From Heterorhizobium halophytocola (GTDB taxonomy: Bacteria > Pseudomonadota > Alphaproteobacteria > Rhizobiales > Rhizobiaceae): 64,000 bases of DNA. Location of the stretch: NCBI RefSeq assembly GCF_017873095.1, contig NZ_JAGGJU010000006.1:62001-126000 (forward strand), written 5' to 3'. Below are positions 26,962 to 34,465 of the stretch, piece after piece. Position 1 is the first letter of the stretch, and each line of letters opens with the position of its first letter. Made by a program: the position numbers and the translations under genes. Below the pieces are notes generated by a model, which saw only the letters and a program-made list of their open reading frames with translations, was not told the DNA's origin and did not search any database.

Positions 26962-27326
26962 CCAGCCAGTATACGATCACCCTGAAGAACTGCGCTTTCT
27001 TCGCCCGCCACGGCGTGTTTCCGCAGGAGGAGTTCCTGGGGCAGCGCTTCTATGTCGATGCGGAATTCGACCTTCCGGCCGGTGAGGCCGTGCGCCGCGA
27101 CCTCATCGACAATACCGTCGACTATGGCAGCGTGTTCAAGGTGATCGAGGAGATCGTCGTCCATACCCGCCGCGAACTGATCGAGGCACTGGCGCAGGAT
27201 ATCGCCGACGCCCTGCTCACCCGCTTTCCGCCGATCCAGCGGGTGCGTATCAACGTGCGCAAGCCCTCGGCACCCGTGCCCGGCATTCTGGACTATGTGC
27301 AGGTGAGCCTTGAAACCGCCCGCTGA
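26958..27326 (+). CDS. folB: Dihydroneopterin aldolase
   Basis: The 122-residue enzyme cleaves 7,8-dihydroneopterin to 6-hydroxymethyl-7,8-dihydropterin and glycolaldehyde. Motifs: LKNCAFFARHGVFPQEEFLG (substrate-binding and oligomer segment), NTVDYGSVF, and the C-terminal VRKPSAPVPGILDYV with the catalytic Lys. The start is TTG at 26958 and its TTGA overlaps the folP stop, so translation is probably coupled. Confidence 0.95.
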   Translation: MTSQYTITLKNCAFFARHGVFPQEEFLGQRFYVDAEFDLPAGEAVRRDLIDNTVDYGSVFKVIEEIVVHTRRELIEALAQDIADALLTRFPPIQRVRINVRKPSAPVPGILDYVQVSLETAR

Positions 27327-27852
27327 GGAGACGCCCGACGCCGGAAGCTGGGTTCGGGCGACGCTCGGGCTCGGGGGCAATGTCGGCGACCCCAGGACGG
27401 CCATGGCCAGGGCGCTGCGCCATGTCGAAGCGCATGCGGACTGCCGTGTGCTGGAGGTTTCGCGGCTCTATCGCACCCCGCCATGGGGCAAGACCGACCA
27501 GCCCGATTTTCTCAATGCCTGCGTGCTGATCGAGACGCGCATGCCGCCGCAGGCGCTGCTGGAATTCTGCCTGTCGATCGAGCGTGCCCTGAAGCGGGTA
27601 AGGGGCGATCGCTGGGGGCCGCGCACGCTCGATATCGATATCCTCACCTATGACGACCGCGACGTGTCGAGCGATACGCTTGCCATTCCGCATCCGCGGA
27701 TCACCGAGCGCGCCTTCGTGCTGGTGCCTCTGGCCGATATCGCGCCGAAGCTGATGATCGCGGGCAAGCCCGTCGATCAATGGGTGGCGACGATAGAACA
27801 TGGCGCCATTGCCGCCGAAACTCTGGCCGGCGACTGGTGGATGGCCGAATAG
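27310..27852 (+). CDS. folK: 2-amino-4-hydroxy-6-hydroxymethyldihydropteridine diphosphokinase (HPPK)
   Basis: The 180-residue enzyme pyrophosphorylates 6-hydroxymethyl-7,8-dihydropterin, supplying FolP. It shows TLGLGGNVGDP (ATP/pterin site), LYRTPPWGKTDQPDFLNAC, RWGPRTLDIDIL (metal-binding Asp pair) and IPHPRITERAFVL. The start is a TTG at 27310, inside the last codons of folB (17-base overlap), again suggesting coupled translation. Together the three genes supply the pterin half of folate. Confidence 0.96.
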   Translation: MKPPAEETPDAGSWVRATLGLGGNVGDPRTAMARALRHVEAHADCRVLEVSRLYRTPPWGKTDQPDFLNACVLIETRMPPQALLEFCLSIERALKRVRGDRWGPRTLDIDILTYDDRDVSSDTLAIPHPRITERAFVLVPLADIAPKLMIAGKPVDQWVATIEHGAIAAETLAGDWWMAE

Positions 27853-27936
27853 GTTGCCGAACGCCGGAAAGCCCGCGATCGACGGGCTTGGGCATGCGGT
27901 CAGAATGTCGAATAACGTTTTTTTGGAAGAGGCCCG

Positions 27937-28476
27937 TCAGTCGGCGCTTGCGGCACCGCGGCGATTGAGCTTCAGGCCGATCACCGGCACGAGCTGGTCT
28001 TCGACACGGACGGAGATGGTGATGTTCATCGCCGTCTGGTTCTGCAGATGGGCGACCATGGCCCCGTTCAGCTTGGCGCGGTTGATGCCCATGATCACAC
28101 GGTCGCCGCTGACCGTGCCGGACACGATGTCGAGACCCTTGCCGGCGGCGCCATCGAGAAACTTGCCCTGATAACCATCGCCGACCTGGGAAATCACCGC
28201 CTTCATCGGCTGCGAGAAGACGCCGACCCGGCAGGTTCCGTCGAGTGTGAGGCCGGTCTGGCCGCCGTCACCGGAAATGCCGGTCAGATTGCAGGTGAAG
28301 CGCGTGCCCTTGTATTTGCCGGCGACGATCTCGCCGGGCCCGGTCCAGGTGCCGGCAACGGTGTCGAAAAAGCGCTTGTCGCGTGTCCCGCCTTGCGCAG
28401 CCGCCGGCAGCGCGGCGGTGAGTGCAAGCGTGGCTGCCAACAACAGGCTGGCAAGGGAAGGGGAGCGGAATGCCAT
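27937..28476 (-). CDS. Conserved secreted protein of unknown function
   Basis: The 179-residue protein has a clear signal peptide (about 1-28, LLLAATLALTAALPAAAQG). The mature beta-rich part contains TVAGTWTGPGEIVAGKYKGT, one Cys pair (FTCNL, GTCRV) and repeated GxxSGDR turns, suggesting a lipocalin/avidin-like barrel. I recognise no named family. The start has AAGG eight bases upstream. It is convergent with folK. A pair of TTAACCAT half sites lies in its upstream region. Confidence 0.7.
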   Translation of the reverse strand: MAFRSPSLASLLLAATLALTAALPAAAQGGTRDKRFFDTVAGTWTGPGEIVAGKYKGTRFTCNLTGISGDGGQTGLTLDGTCRVGVFSQPMKAVISQVGDGYQGKFLDGAAGKGLDIVSGTVSGDRVIMGINRAKLNGAMVAHLQNQTAMNITISVRVEDQLVPVIGLKLNRRGAASAD

Positions 28477-28525
28477 CGAATTACCTTGGTACGAGCGACC
28501 GAAAACCTGTCGGTGATATTATCTT

Positions 28526-28562
28526 CGAATGGTTAACGGTTCCCTTCCCTTAACCATATTCG
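28526..28562. promoter_or_regulatory. Inverted repeat with two CtrA-like TTAACCAT half sites
   Basis: CGAATGGTTAA (28526-28536) faces TTAACCATATTCG (28550-28562). Each arm holds TTAACCAT, the half-site motif bound by CtrA in alphaproteobacteria. It lies about 50-85 bases upstream of the secreted protein gene starting at 28476. Binding is inferred from sequence only. Confidence 0.4.
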
Positions 28563-28638
28563 CGCCATTCGGCAATCCACCGCAGGTCGCAGCTTCGGGT
28601 GATAGCAAGGTGATTGTGCGGTAATCCTGAGGCGGTGG

Positions 28639-29703
28639 TCAGGCGGTGGGGGGCTGGGTCCCCGGCGTCAGATCGCCGATGAAATCGCTGACACCCGGTC
28701 GCCGGACGGCCCTGAAAGGCAGGGGGCGACAGAGATCCATGGCCGCGATGCCGATTCTGGCGGTCATCATGCCGTTGACCACGCCTTCGCCGAGACGCGC
28801 CGATAGCCGCGAGGCAAGGCCATGGCCGAGCACCTGCTGGGCAAGGCCGTCGCCGACCGCAATCGAGCCCGTCACCGCCAGATGCGCCAGCACGTCGCGC
28901 ACCAGCCGCAGCATGCCGAGCCGGCCGGGCCGCGTGCCGTATAGCTCGGCGATCGCCCGGATCAGCCGCGTCACCTCGATCAGCACATAGGCGAGATCGA
29001 CGAAGGCGCGCGGACTGACGGCGGTCACCACGGAGACGCGCTTGGAGGAGGCGACGATCAGCGCCCGCGCCCGCCGGTCGAGCGGGCTCAGCAGCTCGCG
29101 CTCCGCCAGTTCGAGCAGTTGCGGCGGATCGATGATGTCGTCCTTGGCGGCGCGCAGCGTCTCGCGGCCCTTGGCGGTTTCCGGCCGGCCGTGGAGCCGT
29201 GTGGTCAGCTGCTGGACGACGCTTTGCGCCTCCTTGGCATTGCCAAGCGCGATCGCCTCGATGGCTTCGGCCTTCATGATCTGGGTGGCATCGAGCCGCA
29301 TCAGCCCGGTGATCTCGCGGATGACCACCATCAGGACGGCGAACAGGCCGACGGCGACAATGCCGATGGCGGTATAGCCGAGCCAGTCGGCACGGCTGAA
29401 CAGATCGCGGATCAGCTGGTCGATCCACAGACCGAAGGCGAGCGACAGCAGCAGGCTGAGCGCACCGATGGCCAGCTTGAGGAAGGAGAAGCGGCGCTTG
29501 CGCGGCGGGGCCGGCAGCACTTCGGCAGCGGCGGCTTCTGCGAGGAACACGTCCTCCTCGTCCGGCGTGACGACGACATTGTCGCGGAAACTGCGCGGCT
29601 GGCGGGGCTGTGCCTGAGGCGGCGGCGTGGCCGGAGCCTCGTCCGGAATGTCGAAACGCATCGGGCGGCGCGGCCCGCCTGTCTTGTCCGGGGTGCGTGT
29701 CAT
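28639..29703 (-). CDS. TIGR01620/YcjF-type inner-membrane protein (UPF0283)
   Basis: The 354-residue protein has a Pro-rich cytoplasmic N-terminus, two membrane helices at about 78-98 and 112-132, and a C-terminal DUF697-like domain (AVSPRAFVDLAYVLIEVTRL, ELYGTRPGRLGMLRLVRDVL). It pairs with YcjX across many proteobacteria. Its ATG overlaps the ycjX stop by four bases (ATGA), so the two are translationally coupled. Function is not established; a stress-linked membrane role is often suggested. Confidence 0.88.
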   Translation of the reverse strand: MTRTPDKTGGPRRPMRFDIPDEAPATPPPQAQPRQPRSFRDNVVVTPDEEDVFLAEAAAAEVLPAPPRKRRFSFLKLAIGALSLLLSLAFGLWIDQLIRDLFSRADWLGYTAIGIVAVGLFAVLMVVIREITGLMRLDATQIMKAEAIEAIALGNAKEAQSVVQQLTTRLHGRPETAKGRETLRAAKDDIIDPPQLLELAERELLSPLDRRARALIVASSKRVSVVTAVSPRAFVDLAYVLIEVTRLIRAIAELYGTRPGRLGMLRLVRDVLAHLAVTGSIAVGDGLAQQVLGHGLASRLSARLGEGVVNGMMTARIGIAAMDLCRPLPFRAVRRPGVSDFIGDLTPGTQPPTA

Positions 29704-31175
29704 GCGAGGCGGTCTCCCAGCAGGAATTGCAGTGCGCGGTCGAGGCGGATATGCGGCACGGACAGTGTCAGTCCTTCCGCGGTCTCCTCGAGTTCCGGCG
29801 GCCGGAAGCGCACGACATTCAAATGCGGCAGGCGGCTGCCGGGCACGGTGCCGTCGAGCGCCTCGAACAGCGGATCGAGCTTGCGTGGAAGGTCGCCGGG
29901 GAAGACTGCGGTGCGCCGCTTGCCGTCGAAGCGTTCGCCGTCGATCATCTCGCCTTCCATCGGCGTGCCGACGATCACCGGCAGGTCTTCGCCATTCTCC
30001 TTGACGGTCGCTTCCCGCGTTGCCCTGACGGAGGCAAGCGCCATGACCTCGATGCCGGCGCCGCTCATGCCGATGCCGCGAATGGCGCGTTCGACCAGAC
30101 GGCGGGTCAGCGCCTGCAGCCGGTCATGGCTCTCGTGGTGCAGATGGTCGGCCTTGGTGGCGGCGACCAGCACCCGGTCGATCCGACGGCGCAGCAGCGC
30201 CGTCAGGAAGGAATTGGTGCCGGGGCGGAAGCAGCCGAGCACATCGGCCAGCGCGCGCTCCAGGTCCTGCACCGCCTCCGGTCCGCGATTGATCGCCTGC
30301 AGGGCATCGACAAGCACGATCTGGCGGTCGAGGCGGGCGAAATGTTCGCGGAAGAAGGGCTTCACCACGACATTCTTGTAGGCCTCGTAGCGGCGTTCCA
30401 TCATCGCCCGCAGCGAGTTCTTCTTCGCCGCTCCGGCCGGCATGTCGGGCAGCGGTGCAAAGGTGAGGGCCGGGGAGCCGTCGAGATCCCCCGGCATCAG
30501 AAACCGTCCGGGCGGCAGCGTGGAGAGCGACCGCTCGTCGGACTTGCAGGCGCGCAGATAGGCGGTGAACACCGTCGACAGTTTTCGCGCGATCATTTCG
30601 TCGGCGGGGGCATCTATATCGATACCGGCGGTCAATTCCAGCCAGTCCCGCGACAGTTCCGCGCGGATGCCGGAGCGCGCCATCTCTGCCGTGCGTTCGC
30701 TGAAGGTGCGGAAGTCCTGAGCCAGCAGCGGCAGATCGAGCAGCCACTCGCCGGGATAATCGACGATGTCGATCGACAGCTTGCCGGCGGAGAAGAAGCG
30801 GCTCCAACCGCTGGCGCTGTCATAGTCGATGGTCAGGCGCAGTTCGGATATGGCGCGGGTGGAATCGGGCCATTCGCGGTCGCGCACCAGCGCCCGGATG
30901 TGATCCTCGTATTGAAAGCGGGGAACGGCGTCGTCCGGCTGCTCCTCCAGCCTCACCTTCTTGATCCGTCCCGATTGCAGCGGTTCGAACAGCGGCAGCC
31001 GTCCACCATGCAGGAGATTGTGGACCAGCGAGGCGATGAATACCGTCTTGCCGGCGCGTGACAGCCCAGTGACGCCGAGCCGGATCGACGGATTGACGAG
31101 ATTGGCGGCGCGATCGGTGATGTTGTCGAAGGCAATGACGGCCTCATCGGCAAAGGTGGTGATTTGAGACGCCAA
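29700..31175 (-). CDS. YcjX-family (DUF463) P-loop NTPase
   Basis: The 491-residue protein has a Walker A GLSRAGKT near residue 34 in the family segment RLGVTGLSRAGKTVFI, then HNLLHGGRLPLF, DIVDYPGEWLLDLPL (Walker B-like) and ATKADHLHHESH (TKxD-like guanine motif). YcjX proteins are GTP-binding and work with YcjF/TIGR01620. The frame is open to 31334; the TTG at 31175, seven bases after GGAG, gives the family N-terminus (ASQITTFADEAVIAFDNI) and removes overlap with sixA. Confidence 0.9.
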   Translation of the reverse strand: MASQITTFADEAVIAFDNITDRAANLVNPSIRLGVTGLSRAGKTVFIASLVHNLLHGGRLPLFEPLQSGRIKKVRLEEQPDDAVPRFQYEDHIRALVRDREWPDSTRAISELRLTIDYDSASGWSRFFSAGKLSIDIVDYPGEWLLDLPLLAQDFRTFSERTAEMARSGIRAELSRDWLELTAGIDIDAPADEMIARKLSTVFTAYLRACKSDERSLSTLPPGRFLMPGDLDGSPALTFAPLPDMPAGAAKKNSLRAMMERRYEAYKNVVVKPFFREHFARLDRQIVLVDALQAINRGPEAVQDLERALADVLGCFRPGTNSFLTALLRRRIDRVLVAATKADHLHHESHDRLQALTRRLVERAIRGIGMSGAGIEVMALASVRATREATVKENGEDLPVIVGTPMEGEMIDGERFDGKRRTAVFPGDLPRKLDPLFEALDGTVPGSRLPHLNVVRFRPPELEETAEGLTLSVPHIRLDRALQFLLGDRLA

Positions 31176-31257
31176 GACCTGCTCCGCATTGCTGTTTTCG
31201 AAGAGAGATATAGGAGGTGCATCGGCCGGTTCAAAGATCGACGGCGCGATCGCGGGG

Positions 31258-31767
31258 TTATCTGCCGGGGCTGAGGAAGCCGGCAAGCCTCCAGGCGGGA
31301 CCTGCCTGCGGTACCTGCTGCTCCAGTGCGGCAAGACCCGCCGTCGGGTAACCGAAGGGAATATGGTCGTCGAAGGCTTGGCTGCCGGCCAGTTCGATCA
31401 GCATGTCCTCCAGCGTCGGATTGTGGCCGACGATCATCAAGGCGCCGTCGGTTGTCGGCCCGTCCAGGATCGCGTGATAGATATCGCTTTCGCAATTATA
31501 GAGCGTGTCGGTCAATTCGAGATGCGGCTTGCACTCCAGCGCTTCCGCCAGGATCTCGGTCGTGTGCCGGCATCTCACGGCGGAGGACGACCATATGGCC
31601 GCCGGATGATAGCCGCAGGCGCTGGCGCGGGCCGCGATGTCGCGGGCCTCGGCAATACCCTGATCGGTCAGGGGACGGTCGAAATCGCACATTCCGGGCT
31701 TCGTCCAGGCGGCGCTCGCGTGTCTGACGAGATAGATCCGGCGTTGCGGGGCCCTGTTCGCGGTCAT
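31258..31767 (-). CDS. sixA: SixA-like phosphohistidine phosphatase
   Basis: The 169-residue protein belongs to the histidine phosphatase superfamily: YLVRHASAAW (catalytic RH), SSSAVRCRHT, and the second catalytic His in VGHNPTLEDM. SixA-type enzymes remove phosphate from phosphohistidine domains such as ArcB Hpt or PTS proteins. The ATG at 31767 has AGGA seven bases upstream; an ATG at 31785 is in frame but sits directly on the AGAGGA. It probably starts the sixA-ycjX-TIGR01620 transcript. Confidence 0.82.
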   Translation of the reverse strand: MTANRAPQRRIYLVRHASAAWTKPGMCDFDRPLTDQGIAEARDIAARASACGYHPAAIWSSSAVRCRHTTEILAEALECKPHLELTDTLYNCESDIYHAILDGPTTDGALMIVGHNPTLEDMLIELAGSQAFDDHIPFGYPTAGLAALEQQVPQAGPAWRLAGFLSPGR

Positions 31768-31901
31768 GCACAAGTCCTGTCGCATTCCTCTTTGGCGGAA
31801 CTATCGGCAGATTGGCGCCAGCGTCAACTGTGGAAAATCCCTGCAACCCGGCAGCGGTCGTAGGGGTGTTTGCTCGCGCGCCGAAGTTTTATGCAGGCGA
31901 G

Positions 31902-31935
31902 CTCATTTTATGCTGAATTCCTGAGCATTTATGAG
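31902..31935. promoter_or_regulatory. AT-rich inverted repeat upstream of dksA
   Basis: CTCATTTTATGCT (31902-31914) faces AGCATTTATGAG (31924-31935), an imperfect dyad with a 9-base spacer, about 110 bases upstream of dksA. It could be an operator or a promoter-associated structure; no known binding consensus was recognised. Confidence 0.3.
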
Positions 31936-32042
31936 GGTTTTATGTCAGTTCAATAAAATTCCAAAAGCCGTTTGAAAGGCTTGAACCTGAAAGTTCCAGG
32001 GGATATACAGCCGCCGTTGAGATGTTCTTCAGGAGAATCGCG

Positions 32043-32462
32043 TTGAGTGAGAAGATCAATCTTGAGGAGTATGTGCTCTCGGAAGACGAAGAGTTCATGA
32101 GTGTCAATCAGCGGGCTTATTTCCGCGCCAAGCTGATCGCTTGGAGAAACGACATTCTGCGTGAGGCGCGCGAAACGCTGGAACACCTGGCCGCGGAAAG
32201 CGCAAATCATCCGGACCTCGCCGACAGAGCCTCTTCAGAGACCGACCGTGCCATCGAGCTGCGTGCCCGGGACCGTCAGCGCAAGCTGATTTCCAAGATC
32301 GACGCTGCGCTTCAGCGGATCGAGGACGGGACCTATGGCTATTGCGAGGAGACCGGCGAGCCGATCGGCCTCAAGCGGCTCGACGCCCGACCGATCGCAA
32401 CCCTGTCCATCGAGGCGCAGGAGCGCCACGAACGTCGGGAAAAGGTCTACCGGGACGAGTAA
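32043..32462 (+). CDS. dksA: DksA-type RNA polymerase-binding transcription factor (zinc-less variant)
   Basis: The 139-residue protein has the DksA coiled coil with the two tip aspartates (DLADRAS, Asp 58 and Asp 61) and the C-terminal globular motif YGYCEETGEPIGLKRLDARP. DksA enters the secondary channel of RNA polymerase and acts with ppGpp in starvation responses. Only Cys 101 remains of the four zinc ligands; the others are Thr 104, Ser 122 and Ala 125, resembling zinc-independent DksA types. The start is TTG at 32043, seven bases after GGAG, giving MSEKINLEEYVLSEDEEF as in other rhizobia. Confidence 0.93.
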   Translation: MSEKINLEEYVLSEDEEFMSVNQRAYFRAKLIAWRNDILREARETLEHLAAESANHPDLADRASSETDRAIELRARDRQRKLISKIDAALQRIEDGTYGYCEETGEPIGLKRLDARPIATLSIEAQERHERREKVYRDE

Positions 32463-33023
32463 GGCCGCCTTCCTCTTTGCGCCGGTGGCGCAGGGAGCGG
32501 TTCGTATGCAGTTGACGCCGGGCGAAACCCGTGTCGGGCGCCGATAGCCTGATGTCGGCCGGTTGTCTCTATCAGGCCGATTGCAGGGCCTGTGATCTGG
32601 CCTCTCCGTATGCATGATCCGACGCCGTCGGACGCAACTCTTCGACGTCTGCTTTCCCCATTATATATGCCTTGGAGAAACACCTCTGGCGAGGCCAGAT
32701 TCGACGTTTGCCGGGCAACGACAGAGAAGTCCTCCTGGGCTCGTCACGATCCCCTTTGATAAGATCCGGTCGGATGATATTCTCGGATGTGCGCGTGACA
32801 CGGTGTTATTCTCGCGGCCGTAGCACCATCTCCGGATGGAAGCGATATGTAGGGTTCATGCGAGGCCCCACCGCGCACGCTCCTTTTCCCCGCCGATCAT
32901 AGATCGTCGCAGGATCTGCCGCTATCGACGGGCGTGGAAGGAACGGCGGCTTTGCCGACCGGCGCTTGCCCTGCACACGGCTCGTGCGGTGCGACGGTGC
33001 CCGGTCGGAAAGACCGCGGGTTT
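32463..33023. other. Intergenic region, no gene recognised
   Basis: These 561 bases separate dksA from the convergent FliO-like gene. Small hairpins are present (TGCGCC/GGCGCA near 32479-32493 and TCCGAC/GTCGGA near 32621-32635), but none has a T-tract. Open frames here are short, lack ribosome binding sites and look random. I see no RNA gene. Confidence 0.4.
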
Positions 33024-34202
33024 TCAGTCGCGACGATTGCCGCCCATTTCGCCGAAGATCTTGGCGATCTCCTGCTGCAGATTGGTGTCTTCCTTGACCT
33101 CCGGCCGGATCTCTTTCGGATGGCTCTGGCCGGGCGGGGCGGCGGGTCGCTGGGGCGCCAGCGCTTCCGGGCGAAGGGTGGTGGTCCTTGCCGGAGCCGG
33201 CGCATGCTGCGGCATCGGAGGAATGTTGGCCGCAACCGGCGGCATCACGGTCGGCGCCGGCCGGGTCACGCTCTGCAAACGGCCTTCCTTCAACCCGTCC
33301 AGATGAGTGATCATGTGGTCCTCCAGAAATTTGCTGAAATCCGGGTCGGCCTGAAGGGACTGGGGCGGCTCTTTATCCTGCGGCGCCTGGGCTCGTAGCG
33401 CCGGGGCCGGCTCTGGCTGGGCCTGCGGCACGGGGGCTTGAGGCGACTGTACCTGAGGAGTCTGTATTTCGGGTGTCTGTATCTGCTGTGCCGGGGCCTG
33501 AAGCACAGGCTCCGTGCGCGTCACGGGCGGCGGGGTCTTCGGCGCGGGCGCTTCGACCGGGGCCAGTCTCTCCGGCAGGGACAGGGTCGGTTCGGTCTTT
33601 TCCACAGAAGCGGCCGGGGCCTGGGATGACGGGGGTGGCGCGGAGACGGTCGGCGCGGACGGCTGCGGCGCGCGGATCGCTTCCGTGGGCGGATCGATCG
33701 AAGCTGTGGCGACACTTGCGTCTTCGCCGCGCGACGGGGCGGCTGGAGTTGCTGGCCGTGATTCGCGGACGGGGACTGAGGGCACATCGACGGGCATGGT
33801 GGGCGCGGCTGTCACGGCGGCCGCTTGCCGTGCCGGCTCGGGCGTGGCGAGCCGCGGTTCGCTGTCGACGGCCCCTGCGGTTTCGGCAGCGCGATCGACC
33901 GCCAGATAGGGGCGTTCCTCGCCGATGCCGCTTTCGATGACGATATCGGTCGGGCCGCCGATCATTACCAGATGCTCGACATTGTCACGGCGCACCAGAA
34001 CCAGCCGCCGACGCGCATCGATCGCGGCGGCGTCGAGAACCTGCAGGCGGGGCTGGCGGTTGCGGCCGCCGCGCACGAAGGGCGAGGGCGCACGATGCCT
34101 CAGGACCCAGAGCACGACGAACAGCCCGAGCAGCGCCAGACTGACCCCGAGCGCCGCGACCAGAAAGCGGTTGCCGTAAGCACTGACCATATCATCGAGC
34201 AT
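33024..34202 (-). CDS. FliO-like membrane protein with long Pro/Gln-rich tail
   Basis: The 392-residue protein has one membrane helix near the N-terminus (about 12-33, LVAALGVSLALLGLFVVLWV) followed by a FliO-like small domain (RLQVLDAAAIDARRRLVLVR, then VEHLVMIGGPTDIVIE). The remaining 270 residues are low-complexity and Pro/Gln/Ala-rich (QTPEIQTPQVQSPQAPVPQA), ending in a conserved-looking KEIRPEVKEDTNLQQEIAKI helix. FliO supports the flagellar export gate, but no flagellar genes are near. The ATG at 34202 has AAGGAG six bases upstream. Divergent from cckA. Confidence 0.65.
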   Translation of the reverse strand: MLDDMVSAYGNRFLVAALGVSLALLGLFVVLWVLRHRAPSPFVRGGRNRQPRLQVLDAAAIDARRRLVLVRRDNVEHLVMIGGPTDIVIESGIGEERPYLAVDRAAETAGAVDSEPRLATPEPARQAAAVTAAPTMPVDVPSVPVRESRPATPAAPSRGEDASVATASIDPPTEAIRAPQPSAPTVSAPPPSSQAPAASVEKTEPTLSLPERLAPVEAPAPKTPPPVTRTEPVLQAPAQQIQTPEIQTPQVQSPQAPVPQAQPEPAPALRAQAPQDKEPPQSLQADPDFSKFLEDHMITHLDGLKEGRLQSVTRPAPTVMPPVAANIPPMPQHAPAPARTTTLRPEALAPQRPAAPPGQSHPKEIRPEVKEDTNLQQEIAKIFGEMGGNRRD

Positions 34203-34465
34203 TGTCGTCTCCTTTGCGACTTTCTGACAGGAAAGCAGGTCCTTGGCAACGCGTCGGAAATGTCGATGCGTGCAGCGCGAATGCATGCAATCTCCATCCT
34301 TCGGCCGCTCAAGGCCATTCCCGCGCAAGGATTGGCTGTGAATAGTCTTGCCAAAACGGTCTCCGGGCAGCTTTTGGTGCGGACACCAACTTGCTAAACA
34401 GAATAAACTGCGCGAATCCGACCCTTTGGGAGACGTCTCCATCGGGCGGCATGCATGAGGGATTG

